The notes under the pieces are model-generated. The model made no database searches. It was not told the DNA's origin and saw nothing but the letters and a program-made list of their open reading frames with translations. Both the position numbers and the translations under genes were made by a program. Below, in pieces: positions 8,167 through 17,253 of a DNA stretch of 58,283 nucleotides. Every line of letters begins with the position of its first letter. Positions within the stretch are counted from its first letter, which is position 1. Source of the DNA: Faecimorpha stercoravium (GTDB lineage Bacteria > Bacillota > Clostridia > Lachnospirales > Bianqueaceae); NCBI GenBank assembly GCA_018712555.1, contig DVGT01000025.1, forward strand, positions 1 to 58,283. Direction: 5' to 3'.

Positions 8167-10797
8167 ATGAGTCAAAAATGGGTGTATAAGTTTACGGAGG
8201 GAAACGCAAACATGCGGAATCTCTTAGGAGGAAAGGGCGCCAATCTGGCCGAGATGACGAATCTGGGTCTGCCCATTCCCCAGGGCTTTACTGTTACGAC
8301 GGAAGCTTGCACGGACTATTACAACAGTGGGAAGAAGATCACCGAGGAGATTCAGGGGCAGATTTTTGATGCTTTGAAGTGGTTGGAAGCTGAGCAGGGA
8401 AAGCAGTTTGGGGACGTGAATGATCCGCTTCTGGTCTCGGTCCGTTCGGGAGCGAGAGCATCCATGCCAGGTATGATGGACACGATTCTGAATCTGGGAT
8501 TAAACGATATCTCCGTGGAAGGCTTTGCGAAAAAGACCGGGAACCCTCGTTTTGCCTATGATTCTTATCGCAGATTCATTCAGATGTTCTCAGATGTTGT
8601 CATGGAGGTGCCCAAGTCCTTCTTTGAAAAGATCATTGATGAGTTGAAGGAAGAGAAGGGAGTTCACTTTGATACAGAGCTGACGGCAGAAGATCTGAAA
8701 GAACTGATCGGCCGTTTCAAGAAAATCTACAGTGAAAATATGGATGGCGCAGAGTTTCCGCAGGATCCGCGTGTACAGCTGATGGAAGCGGTGAAGGCCG
8801 TATTCCGTTCCTGGGATAATCCGAGAGCCATTGTGTACCGCAGAATGAACGACATACCGGGAGACTGGGGCACCGCTGTCAATGTACAGGCCATGGTATT
8901 TGGCAACATGGGAGATACCTCTGGTACTGGTGTAGCCTTCACACGGAATCCTTCGACTGGTGCGAAGGGAATCTTTGGAGAATATCTGATCAATGCACAG
9001 GGAGAAGACGTGGTGGCTGGCGTGCGTACGCCGCAGCCGATTTCTCGCCTGGCAGAAGATATGCCCGAGTGTTATGCGCAGTTTATGGAGCTGGCGATGA
9101 AGTTGGAGAACCATTATCGGGATATGCAGGATATGGAATTCACCATCCAGGAAGGCAAACTCTATTTCCTGCAGACTCGGAATGGAAAGCGTACGGCACA
9201 GGCCGCATTGCAGATTGCTTGTGACCTGGTGGATGAGGGCAAGATCACGCCGCAGGAGGCGGTGTTGCGTATCGAGGCGAAATCGCTGGATCAGCTGCTG
9301 CATCCTACCTTTGATCCAGAGGCGCTGAAGTCCGGCGAGGTGATCGGTTCTGCTCTGCCTGCTTCCCCGGGAGCAGCGGCTGGCCGTGTATACTTTACGG
9401 CGGATGAAGCGAAGATGGCACATATGAGAGGAGATCGTGTCATTCTGGTTCGTCTGGAGACTTCTCCGGAGGACATCGAGGGCATGCATGCTTCAGAGGG
9501 AATCCTGACTGTAAGAGGCGGCATGACGTCTCATGCAGCGGTTGTGGCGCGTGGTATGGGAACCTGCTGTGTTTCCGGCTGCGGAGAAATCAAGATTGAC
9601 GAAGAAGCAAAGGTCTTCAGTCTGGGAGGCTATACTTTCCATGAGGGAGACTATATCTCCTTGGATGGTTCCACCGGAAAGATTTATAAGGGCGATATTA
9701 AGACGGTAGAGGCTTCTGTGAGCGGCAACTTTGGCCGTATCATGATGTGGGCGGATAAGTTCCGTAAGCTGCAGGTTCGTACCAACGCGGATACACCGGC
9801 GGATACAGAGAATGCGGTGAAGCTGGGTGCAGAGGGTATCGGACTGTGCCGGACAGAGCATATGTTCTTCGATCCGGAGAGAATTCCCAAGATCCGTAAG
9901 ATGATTCTGTCTGATACACAGGAAGCGAGAGAAGCAGCATTGATGGAGCTGCTGCCCTATCAGAAGGAAGATTTCAAGGCAATGTACAAGGCATTGAAGG
10001 GGCGTCCGATGACCATTCGTTACCTGGATCCCCCGCTGCATGAGTTTGTTCCTACAGAGGAGGCTGATATCGAGGCGCTGGCTAAGGATATGGGACTGAC
10101 CAAGGAACAGGTGCAGCAGAAGTGCAATGAGCTGCATGAGTTCAACCCCATGATGGGACATCGTGGCTGTCGTCTGGCGGTCACCTTCCCAGAGATTGCC
10201 AAGATGCAGACCCGTGCGGTAATCGAGGCAGCTATCGAGGTCAAAGAAGAGTGCGATTATGACATCGTGCCGGAAATCATGATTCCGCTGGTAGGAGATA
10301 AGAAGGAACTGAAGTTCGTCAAGACGGTGGTGGATGATACCGCAAAGCAGGTCATGGATGAGAAGAAGATCTATATCAACTATCATGTGGGTACGATGAT
10401 CGAGATTCCCCGTGCAGCGCTCCTGGCCGATGAGATTGCCGAAGAAGCGGAGTTCTTCTCCTTCGGCACGAACGACTTGACGCAGATGACCTTTGGCTTT
10501 AGCCGTGATGATGCGGGCAAGTTCCTGAGCTCTTATTATGAGAGTAAGATCTACGAGTCGGATCCCTTTGCAAAGCTGGACCAGAACGGTGTCGGCAAGT
10601 TGGTGAAGATGGCTGCAGAAAAAGGACGTGCTACCCGTAAGGATTTGAAACTGGGAATCTGCGGAGAGCATGGCGGAGATCCTTCTTCGGTGGAGTTCTG
10701 CCATCAGGTGGGCCTGAACTATGTGTCTTGCTCCCCGTTCCGTGTTCCGATTGCCCGGCTTGCGGCCGCGCAGGCAGCTTTGAAGGAGCAGGCATAA
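8167..10797 (+). CDS. ppdK: Pyruvate, phosphate dikinase
   Basis: An 876-aa cytoplasmic enzyme that interconverts pyruvate + ATP + Pi and phosphoenolpyruvate + AMP + PPi, used glycolytically by many anaerobes. The ATP-grasp domain comes first (NLLGGKGANLAEM near residue 20). The swivelling phosphohistidine domain carries His456 in GGMTSHAAVVARG, and the PEP/pyruvate barrel follows with GTNDLTQMTFGFSRDD and the catalytic Cys region LGICGEHGGDP. Length is standard. The start at 8167 has AGGAGG at 8155-8160; an upstream in-frame ATG at 8149 precedes that site and is rejected. A strong hairpin follows the gene. Confidence 0.97.
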   Translation: MSQKWVYKFTEGNANMRNLLGGKGANLAEMTNLGLPIPQGFTVTTEACTDYYNSGKKITEEIQGQIFDALKWLEAEQGKQFGDVNDPLLVSVRSGARASMPGMMDTILNLGLNDISVEGFAKKTGNPRFAYDSYRRFIQMFSDVVMEVPKSFFEKIIDELKEEKGVHFDTELTAEDLKELIGRFKKIYSENMDGAEFPQDPRVQLMEAVKAVFRSWDNPRAIVYRRMNDIPGDWGTAVNVQAMVFGNMGDTSGTGVAFTRNPSTGAKGIFGEYLINAQGEDVVAGVRTPQPISRLAEDMPECYAQFMELAMKLENHYRDMQDMEFTIQEGKLYFLQTRNGKRTAQAALQIACDLVDEGKITPQEAVLRIEAKSLDQLLHPTFDPEALKSGEVIGSALPASPGAAAGRVYFTADEAKMAHMRGDRVILVRLETSPEDIEGMHASEGILTVRGGMTSHAAVVARGMGTCCVSGCGEIKIDEEAKVFSLGGYTFHEGDYISLDGSTGKIYKGDIKTVEASVSGNFGRIMMWADKFRKLQVRTNADTPADTENAVKLGAEGIGLCRTEHMFFDPERIPKIRKMILSDTQEAREAALMELLPYQKEDFKAMYKALKGRPMTIRYLDPPLHEFVPTEEADIEALAKDMGLTKEQVQQKCNELHEFNPMMGHRGCRLAVTFPEIAKMQTRAVIEAAIEVKEECDYDIVPEIMIPLVGDKKELKFVKTVVDDTAKQVMDEKKIYINYHVGTMIEIPRAALLADEIAEEAEFFSFGTNDLTQMTFGFSRDDAGKFLSSYYESKIYESDPFAKLDQNGVGKLVKMAAEKGRATRKDLKLGICGEHGGDPSSVEFCHQVGLNYVSCSPFRVPIARLAAAQAALKEQA

Positions 10798-10836
10798 GCT
10801 TTTATGATGGAAGAACGCTAGGATAAGCGAGTTAAA

Positions 10837-10885
10837 GGAGCTATTGTTCTTGGGGAGGAATATCTCAGGAGCAATAGCTTCTTTT
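10837..10885 (+). terminator. Rho-independent terminator after ppdK
   Basis: GGAGCTATTGTTCTTGGG pairs with CTCAGGAGCAATAGCTTC across a short loop and is followed by CTTTTG. It is the only long inverted repeat in the gap and separates ppdK from the next gene. Confidence 0.8.
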
Positions 10886-10908
10886 GTAGGTGACAAAGGA
10901 GAAGGTGC

Positions 10909-11886
10909 ATGAAAAGTTCAAATCTGAATCATCTCATCGAGGAATTGGAGCAGGTAGAGCAATGCACAGATAAGAGACTGCAGCAATACTATATTCAACT
11001 GGCCGAGGTGGGAGAAGAAAGTCAAGAAAAAGAGGAATTCTATCAGGAGATACAGCAGGAAGTCAAAGATTTAAAGCAAACATCCGGGAAACTACTGAAT
11101 TGTCATTTGAAGATGAAGGCAAACGCTGACGAGCTGGAAACGCGTCTTAAAGACGTACAGGCCAGCCAGAAGAAAAGACTCATCATTTCTCCGCCGCCTG
11201 CAAACTCTGTGATCGATCTGGAGGAGCAGAAAGCGGGACATTTCGCACAGGGACTTAATTTTTATAAGATGTTTCTGGTATGCTTCATTGGCAGCTTTGC
11301 AGGGGTTGTGATCGAGATGCTATGGTGCCTGATCAGCAATGGCTATATCGAAAGCCGTGCGGGTTTGGTGTACGGTCCCTTCAATCTGTTATATGGCGTG
11401 GGAGCGGTGTGTCTGACTTGGGCTTTATATAAGTACAGAAATCGGAGCAGCTCGATATCATTTCTGGGCGGTATGATTGTCGGCAGTGCGGTGGAGTATA
11501 TTTGTTCCTGGGGACAGGAACTGGTGCTGGGGTCTCGGTCCTGGGATTACAGCAACATGCCGTTTAATTTAAACGGCAGGATCTGTTTGTTATATTCGAT
11601 CTTTTGGGGAATTTTGGGCGTTCTCTGGATCAAGAATATATATCCCCGTATGGCGAAGTGGATCCTGAAGATTCCGAATCGGGCTGGAAAGATCATTACC
11701 TGGCTGCTGGTGGCCTTCATGATTGCGAATATTGTGATGACCAGTCTCTCATTGGCCAGGTGGGTAGAACGAATACAGGACAAACCGGCGTCCAATGGTA
11801 TTGAGAACTGGCTAGATGATCACTTTCCAGATGAACGTATGGAAAAAATTTTCGCAAATATGGAATTTGGTAAAAAAGATTCGTAG
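10909..11886 (+). CDS. CmpB-family (putative ABC-transporter type IV) membrane protein with coiled-coil N-terminus
   Basis: A 325-aa protein. Residues 1-105 are Glu/Gln/Lys rich and predicted coiled coil, without a signal peptide. From about 118 on there are five or six hydrophobic helices holding features of the CmpB family: IESRAGLVYGPFNLLYGVGA, then SWDYSNMPFNLNGRICLLYS and FWGILGVLWIK. The family is annotated as a putative ABC permease, but no transport function has been shown to my knowledge. The gene has terminator-like DNA upstream and a separate promoter downstream, so it is probably monocistronic. Family membership is a confident motif call; the role is unknown. Confidence 0.8.
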   Translation: MKSSNLNHLIEELEQVEQCTDKRLQQYYIQLAEVGEESQEKEEFYQEIQQEVKDLKQTSGKLLNCHLKMKANADELETRLKDVQASQKKRLIISPPPANSVIDLEEQKAGHFAQGLNFYKMFLVCFIGSFAGVVIEMLWCLISNGYIESRAGLVYGPFNLLYGVGAVCLTWALYKYRNRSSSISFLGGMIVGSAVEYICSWGQELVLGSRSWDYSNMPFNLNGRICLLYSIFWGILGVLWIKNIYPRMAKWILKIPNRAGKIITWLLVAFMIANIVMTSLSLARWVERIQDKPASNGIENWLDDHFPDERMEKIFANMEFGKKDS

Positions 11887-11954
11887 GCATTGATGTTTCT
11901 GACAAAAAATGACAGCGTTTTACATGAAAAATGTTATTTTTACGATTAAAAAAC

Positions 11955-11983
11955 TTGAATCTATGTCTGTATGATTGTATCAT
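11955..11983 (+). promoter_or_regulatory. Promoter of the two-component pair
   Basis: TTGAAT (11955-11960), a 17-bp spacer and TATCAT (11978-11983) lie 44 bp before the response-regulator start codon. Confidence 0.6.
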
Positions 11984-12026
11984 TTTATTGTGAAGAAATG
12001 CTATTTATAGAGTGGGAGGAAGTCAG

Positions 12027-12752
12027 ATGAGGATTGCGGTGGTAGAAGACAACATGGAGAATCGGATACAACTTTTGGATTATCTGCATCAATATATGGA
12101 GAAAACCGCAATTCAGGCGACTATGGATATCTTTGAGAAAGGGAAAGATTTTCTGGAAGCTCTTAGAATCCAAGAATTTGATATGGTCTTTTTAGATATT
12201 TTTCTGGAACCGGAGATATCTGGAATGGAGGTTGCTTATCGGATTCGCGAAAAGAATCAAAACTGCAAGATTGTATTTACTACAATCTCCGATAGTTTTG
12301 CAGTAGAAAGTTATCAAGTAAGAGCTTTTGATTATCTGCTGAAACCTTTTCAATATGAACGGCTGAAGTGGACAATGGAACGGTATGCAGAAGAGAGTCA
12401 AGCAGTGGCACGATATATACAGATCAAAACAGGCCGCATTCAGCGTAAGGTGCTATTATCGGATATTATTTATGCGGATTATAATAATCATTATATTCAA
12501 GTTCATACAGAGAAAGAGGTTCTGCGCAGCTACATGCCTTTCGGAGATCTGGCAGACATGCTTAAAGAGTTTCCGCAGTTTTTATATTGCTATAGAAATT
12601 GTATTATCAATATGGATGAAGTTACGGTTTATGATAATGGAGATTTTGTGATGAGCAATCAAGAGAGAATACCGGTATATCGTAAACTCAGGACGGATAT
12701 GAAACAGGCATATGCGGATTATATCTTTGCTAAAATGAATCGAGGATCGTGA
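12027..12752 (+). CDS. LytTR-type response regulator (AgrA/ComE-like)
   Basis: A 241-aa cytoplasmic regulator. The receiver domain covers residues 1-120, with the acidic pocket Glu7/Asp8, phospho-acceptor Asp57 in MVFLDIFL and Lys106 in LLKPF. A LytTR DNA-binding domain covers about 140-235, including IIYADYNNHYIQVHT and FLYCYRNCIINMDEV. Start 12027 has GGGAGGAAG directly upstream. It overlaps the downstream kinase start by one base, so it is translationally coupled to it. Regulators of this class bind paired direct repeats and control peptide signalling, competence or virulence. No AgrB/AgrD-like genes are adjacent, so the signal is unknown. Confidence 0.93.
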   Translation: MRIAVVEDNMENRIQLLDYLHQYMEKTAIQATMDIFEKGKDFLEALRIQEFDMVFLDIFLEPEISGMEVAYRIREKNQNCKIVFTTISDSFAVESYQVRAFDYLLKPFQYERLKWTMERYAEESQAVARYIQIKTGRIQRKVLLSDIIYADYNNHYIQVHTEKEVLRSYMPFGDLADMLKEFPQFLYCYRNCIINMDEVTVYDNGDFVMSNQERIPVYRKLRTDMKQAYADYIFAKMNRGS

Positions 12753-14065
12753 TGGAATATGTTCAGGCTTATGTAACCATTCTGATTATCCTTGTTGGGC
12801 TGTGGGGAATTGTTTGGTTCTTTTTCCGAGATCAATTTCGGTATCATGCAAAGAATACAATACGTGTTACATTCTTCAGCAGCGCGGCACTTATGTTAAT
12901 GTACTGCTTTGTATATAAAAATGGTCTCTTCTTGACATTCGATCTCTGCAATGAGATCCTGTTGTCAATTTTCTTATGGCGCATCTGGAAATATAATCTG
13001 CCGATGGCTTTTTTTTTCATGCTGACGGTGAAGAATTTTCATGACTGCGTGCTGCTCCTGTGTGGTGCGTTCTTTGGAGAAGAGTATATCAGTTTTGCAG
13101 GCGGGTTCTCGCCAGAGAAGCTGGTCGAATTGATCAGCACAATTATCTTGTATATCATTCTGGTGATTGTTTTGTATCTGGTGATTCAAAGACTGATCAG
13201 ACCTCTGATGCGCATGACGGTTGGACAGCCTCTATGGAACTATTTGTGGCTTATGCCCCTTTTCTTTTATTTGATGTATCGCCTGGGAATCTATGAAGAG
13301 TACGGTATCAGCGCGAACAGGCTGGATATTCCGGTTCGGATCGCTGTCATCTGGGGATTGGGGACTTTAGTCGTTTTTATGGTGATTGTCAAGATGATCC
13401 TGGAGATGCAGAAAACGGCCAATCTGCAGGATCAATTAACGCGCTTTGAGATGCAGATAGCCGCGCAGTACAATCAGATTCGGCAGATGCAGGAAAGCGT
13501 TCAGGAGACCAGACGCCAGCGCCATGATCTCAGGCATTATCTTCTTTTGTTGCAGGGATATGCGCAAAGGGGAGAACTGAAGAAAATCGAATCCAGCATT
13601 CAGGAATATATCGAGGAAAATGCGAGGGACACACAGGAATTGATCTGTGAGAATCCCATTTTTAATTCCATTCTGCTATATTACAGGCAGATAGGGGAAA
13701 GGTCTCACATCACTGTAGAATATGATGTAAGAATAGATGCTTCGCTTCCCTTTCAGGAAAAGGATCTGGCTATTCTCCTGAGTAATTTGCTGGAAAATGC
13801 GATCGAGGCGTCGATTAAATTGCCGGAAGATGAGCGGCGGATTTCCTGTCAAATTCACATGGTGAAACCGTATGTTATGATGGTTCAGATTCAGAACCGT
13901 TGTCAGGGAGCGGTTCTGCTGGAAACATCAGATAAGGGAGAGGGCCACGGGATTGGCCTGTCATCGGTGCGCAAGATCGCGGAAAAGTACGACGGCGTGG
14001 TCAACTGTGAGGACTTGGGAGGACAGTTCCGAGTATCCGTATTATTACATGGAAAAATGAAATAA
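12752..14065 (+). CDS. GHKL-type sensor histidine kinase (AgrC-like)
   Basis: A 437-aa membrane kinase pairing with the preceding regulator. Residues 5-215 form six or seven transmembrane helices with no large extracellular sensor domain. The dimerisation segment has phospho-acceptor His258 in RQRHDLRHY, as in the HPK10/AgrC group. The ATPase domain has the N box LLSNLLENAIEA and the G box GEGHGIGLSSV. The ATG at 12752 overlaps the regulator stop (TGATG); a GTG one codon earlier is also possible. The polytopic sensor suggests a small lipophilic or peptide ligand sensed in the membrane. Confidence 0.92.
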   Translation: MEYVQAYVTILIILVGLWGIVWFFFRDQFRYHAKNTIRVTFFSSAALMLMYCFVYKNGLFLTFDLCNEILLSIFLWRIWKYNLPMAFFFMLTVKNFHDCVLLLCGAFFGEEYISFAGGFSPEKLVELISTIILYIILVIVLYLVIQRLIRPLMRMTVGQPLWNYLWLMPLFFYLMYRLGIYEEYGISANRLDIPVRIAVIWGLGTLVVFMVIVKMILEMQKTANLQDQLTRFEMQIAAQYNQIRQMQESVQETRRQRHDLRHYLLLLQGYAQRGELKKIESSIQEYIEENARDTQELICENPIFNSILLYYRQIGERSHITVEYDVRIDASLPFQEKDLAILLSNLLENAIEASIKLPEDERRISCQIHMVKPYVMMVQIQNRCQGAVLLETSDKGEGHGIGLSSVRKIAEKYDGVVNCEDLGGQFRVSVLLHGKMK

Positions 14066-14111
14066 GATTCAGAAGATTTAAGAAAAATGTAATACAATAA
14101 AGGCCTCTTCG

Positions 14112-14120
14112 TGATATAAT
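14112..14120 (+). promoter_or_regulatory. Extended -10 promoter for the LCP gene
   Basis: TGATATAAT (14112-14120) is an extended -10 element with no good -35. A small hairpin ATGGCA-GAA-TGCCAT follows at 14125-14139 in the leader. Confidence 0.45.
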
Positions 14121-14230
14121 AAAAATGGCAGAATGCCATGGCAAGACAGATTTGCAGAGAAATGCGGACCTGTCATAGATGAAAATATGGCAGAACCATG
14201 ACTTGGTAAGAAATCGGGGAGGAATGAAGA

Positions 14231-15193
14231 GTGGCTAAGAAGAGGTCTGCAGGTCGTTTATTTGTGTATTTTATTGTGATGTGTATCCTTCTGCTGCTTT
14301 TGGCGGTAGGAGGCGCCTATCTTTATCTGCGCCATATGCTGGACGGCATGGAGAGGACGAGCATTACAAAAGACGATACAGAACTAGGAATCACGGAAGA
14401 AACAGCGAGTGACGATCAGATCGTGAATATCGCGTTGTTTGGGGTGGATACTCGAGATAATACCGATACAGGGCGTTCAGACGCTATGATCATTCTGACG
14501 GTGGATCAGGTACATAAAAAGGTAAAGATGACGTCATTGGCGCGGGATACCCGAGTCGAAATCGAGGGATATGGGTATGAGAAACTCTGTCATGCGTATG
14601 CCTATGGCGGCCCGGAACTGGCGATTCAAACGATTAACCGCAACTTCGGGTTGGATATTCGGGATTATGTGACAGTCAATTTCGAGCAGCTGGCCAGTAT
14701 CATCGATCTACTGGGCGGCGTTGTGGTTAATGTGGATCAGGACGAGGCCGACGTATTTAACAGCATGTTTGCTTCGGATACGGTTCCTGCGATCACAGAG
14801 ACGGGCGATATACGACTGACGGGCGCGCAGGCCGTGGGATATGCCAGAAACCGGACCACGGGGTCGGACGTGGCGAGACAGAGCCGACAGAGAGAGGTAT
14901 TGACAGCTATTTATGAGGAAGTGCGATCAAAATCGGTATTGGAATATCCTAAAATCCTGGAGCAGGTTCTGGGCATGTGTGAGACTTCCTTAGCTAGTGA
15001 TACAATCATGGGATTAGGTATGTGGGTCGTTATCAATGGCCCGGAGATCGTGGAGTTCGCGCTGCCAAACTCGGAGTGCGATCCTTATGGCGGAATCATG
15101 GAAGACGGCCTGTGGTATTATGTGTATGATCTGGATGTGGCGTCGAGCGTGCTGCATCAGTTTATTTATGATGATATTCAGCCTGCAGAATAA
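14231..15193 (+). CDS. LytR-CpsA-Psr (LCP) family protein
   Basis: A 320-aa membrane-anchored enzyme of the family that transfers teichoic acid or capsule precursors from lipid carriers to peptidoglycan. It has a short basic cytoplasmic start, one transmembrane helix (about 9-31) and an extracellular LCP domain from about 60. Conserved parts include FGVDTRDNTDTGRSDAMIIL, the Arg/Asp site SLARDTRVEI, DYVTVNFEQLASIIDLLGGV and GYARNRTTGSDVARQSRQRE. The start is GTG at 14231 after GGGGAGGAATG. It precedes a MoxR-DUF58-transglutaminase operon by 14 bp, so the four genes are probably one transcript. Which polymer it attaches cannot be seen. Confidence 0.92.
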   Translation: MAKKRSAGRLFVYFIVMCILLLLLAVGGAYLYLRHMLDGMERTSITKDDTELGITEETASDDQIVNIALFGVDTRDNTDTGRSDAMIILTVDQVHKKVKMTSLARDTRVEIEGYGYEKLCHAYAYGGPELAIQTINRNFGLDIRDYVTVNFEQLASIIDLLGGVVVNVDQDEADVFNSMFASDTVPAITETGDIRLTGAQAVGYARNRTTGSDVARQSRQREVLTAIYEEVRSKSVLEYPKILEQVLGMCETSLASDTIMGLGMWVVINGPEIVEFALPNSECDPYGGIMEDGLWYYVYDLDVASSVLHQFIYDDIQPAE

Positions 15194-15207
15194 AGGAGGC
15201 ATGTGGC

Positions 15208-16164
15208 GTGAACAGCGAACAGGCGATTCAGATCATGGAAGAAGTCAATAAGGCCGTCATCGGTAAGAAAGAGAGTATCATCAAGATGATGACTGCTATT
15301 TTGGCGCAAGGACATATCTTGATCGATGATATTCCGGGTGTGGGAAAGACGACGATCGCCATGGCTTTCTCCAGGGCTATGGCGTTGTCACATCGCCGGA
15401 TTCAGTTTACGCCGGATGTCATGCCGGCGGACATTACCGGATTTTCTGTGTATCAGAAAGAGTCCGAGCGATTTGTGTATCAAAACGGACTCGTGATGTG
15501 CAATCTTCTGCTGGCCGATGAGATTAACCGAACATCTCCGAAGACACAGTCGGCGCTGCTGGAAGTCATGGAAGAGGGAAAAGTCACGGTGGACGGCATC
15601 ACAAGGGAGGTACCGAAACCTTTTATTGTGATCGCGACGCAGAATCCGGTGGGAAGCGTAGGAACGCAGATGCTGCCCGAGTCTCAGATGGATCGTTTTA
15701 TGATTTGTATTCGCATGGGATACCCTACTTTGGAAGATGAGGTAGCGATCGTAAAGGGACGAAGTAGCGGAAGTCATCTGGAGATGGTGCAGGCTGTGGC
15801 AGATGGAGATGATCTGATGCGAATGCAGAGGGACGTGGAGACGATCTATGTTCACGAAGAAATATATCAGTATATGGGAAGGCTGGTGCAGGCGACTCGG
15901 AAACATCCGATGATCCAGTTGGGAGTGAGTCCGCGGGGTACCATCGCACTGGCAAGGATGACGAAAGCCTTTGCCTATCTGAACGGACGAAATTACGCGA
16001 TACCGGAGGATGTACAGTACGTGGCGGAGGATGTGATGCTGCATCGGTTGCGGTTATCAACGAAAGCGCGAGTGAATCAGATCCAGCCTCAAAATATACT
16101 GCATCAAATTCTGCAAGAAGTGAAGGCGCCGACTATGCGCAGATTTGCGGCGGATCGGAGCTGA
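15208..16164 (+). CDS. MoxR-family AAA+ ATPase
   Basis: A 318-aa cytoplasmic AAA+ protein. Walker A is GVGKTT (44-49), Walker B LLADEINRTSPK (from about 103), sensor 1 VIATQNPVG, and a lid domain follows. MoxR proteins act as chaperones or activators together with DUF58 proteins and membrane partners, and the two genes after this one match exactly that arrangement. The start is GTG with AAAGGAGG upstream. The stop is two bases before the DUF58 start. Confidence 0.94.
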   Translation: MNSEQAIQIMEEVNKAVIGKKESIIKMMTAILAQGHILIDDIPGVGKTTIAMAFSRAMALSHRRIQFTPDVMPADITGFSVYQKESERFVYQNGLVMCNLLLADEINRTSPKTQSALLEVMEEGKVTVDGITREVPKPFIVIATQNPVGSVGTQMLPESQMDRFMICIRMGYPTLEDEVAIVKGRSSGSHLEMVQAVADGDDLMRMQRDVETIYVHEEIYQYMGRLVQATRKHPMIQLGVSPRGTIALARMTKAFAYLNGRNYAIPEDVQYVAEDVMLHRLRLSTKARVNQIQPQNILHQILQEVKAPTMRRFAADRS

Positions 16165-16166
16165 CG

Positions 16167-17243
16167 ATGAAAGTCCTGCTGCATGTTTTGGGAGCGGTCA
16201 TCATTGGATATATCGGCATTTATTATGGAAACAGCCTGATGATGGCACTATGCTTGGCGTGGATTCTGTTTCCCATCATAGGTTTGATATTGGCCTGGTA
16301 TTTTTCGAGGCATGTAAAAGTAGAGCTGGAGGCGGTGCAGCCGATTGCCGACTGGGGGCAGAAGGTCAGTTTTCGATTGACGGCAGAAAATCCCACTTGG
16401 ATTTACGGAGCCAGCGTATGGGCTCGGCTGGAGTATGGCCATGATTATGAAGGGGATGAAAGAAGGAGAAAGGTGTTTCTGCGCCTGAAAGCCAAGGAGC
16501 GGCAAGCAGTCGTGATAGAATGCCAGAGTGACCTGGTGGGGCTGGTACATTGCCGGGTTAGATCGTATCAGGTGGGTGATCCTTTCGGCTGGTTTCGTCT
16601 GTCGCGTCATGACAGGCGGGAAGGGCGTATTGCAGTGCTTCCGAAGGAATACCCGTGTTTTGTGACCTTTGAAGAGAAGGAAGAACAACCCGGCGAAGAA
16701 GAAGTGTATATGACACATCTTCGAGGGGAGAATCCGGAGGAAGTCTTTCAGGTACGCGAGTATCAGGCAGGGGACCGAATCCGAAATATTCATTGGAAGC
16801 TTAGCGCCCGCGCGGAAGAATGGATCGTGCGTGATTTTGTACATCCAGGCCAATGCAGATTAGCGCTTTTGGCAGATCTCGCGATGCCGCAAGGCCAGAA
16901 AACAGAGGGACTGAATGAAGTTCTTGCGGTGCTTTTGTCTCTGGGGCTGGCGATTTTGCGGATGCAGGAGACATTCTGGCTGGTTTGGCGGGATGAAGAC
17001 AGGGATGGCCTGCAGCGAATATTTGTGGAGAATGAAGAAGGATTCTATGAAGGAATCCTGCAGATGTATCAGGCGAAATTGGTCTCGGAAAGCACGGCCA
17101 TAGAGGATCTTTACCGTCAATTGTATGAAGAGGAACTTTGTATCAGCGTGAATCGAAAAGGGGAACTCCTTGTCAATGGACAATGCAGGAAGCGTTTCCG
17201 TCCAGAGACGATCGAGAGTCAACTCAAAAAAATTTATCTATAG
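16167..17243 (+). CDS. DUF58 domain-containing membrane protein
   Basis: A 358-aa partner of MoxR. Two N-terminal transmembrane helices (about 2-50) are followed by a beta-rich region and the DUF58 signature VREYQAGDRIRNIHWKLSAR (about residues 193-212). The remainder resembles a degenerate von Willebrand A fold. The family is thought to work with MoxR and a transglutaminase-like membrane protein in envelope functions, but no reaction is established. ATG at 16167 is immediately downstream of the moxR stop; the gene ends 10 bp before the next start. Confidence 0.92.
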   Translation: MKVLLHVLGAVIIGYIGIYYGNSLMMALCLAWILFPIIGLILAWYFSRHVKVELEAVQPIADWGQKVSFRLTAENPTWIYGASVWARLEYGHDYEGDERRRKVFLRLKAKERQAVVIECQSDLVGLVHCRVRSYQVGDPFGWFRLSRHDRREGRIAVLPKEYPCFVTFEEKEEQPGEEEVYMTHLRGENPEEVFQVREYQAGDRIRNIHWKLSARAEEWIVRDFVHPGQCRLALLADLAMPQGQKTEGLNEVLAVLLSLGLAILRMQETFWLVWRDEDRDGLQRIFVENEEGFYEGILQMYQAKLVSESTAIEDLYRQLYEEELCISVNRKGELLVNGQCRKRFRPETIESQLKKIYL

Positions 17244-17253
17244 GGAGGAAACC

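Noticed and set aside
8590..9489. 299-codon minus-strand frame within ppdK
   Set aside because: Shadow frame, no initiation signal.
9493..10896. 467-codon open frame on the minus strand opposite ppdK
   Set aside because: It is the antisense of a highly conserved gene, has no ribosome binding site, and its product is His/Leu-rich without family features.
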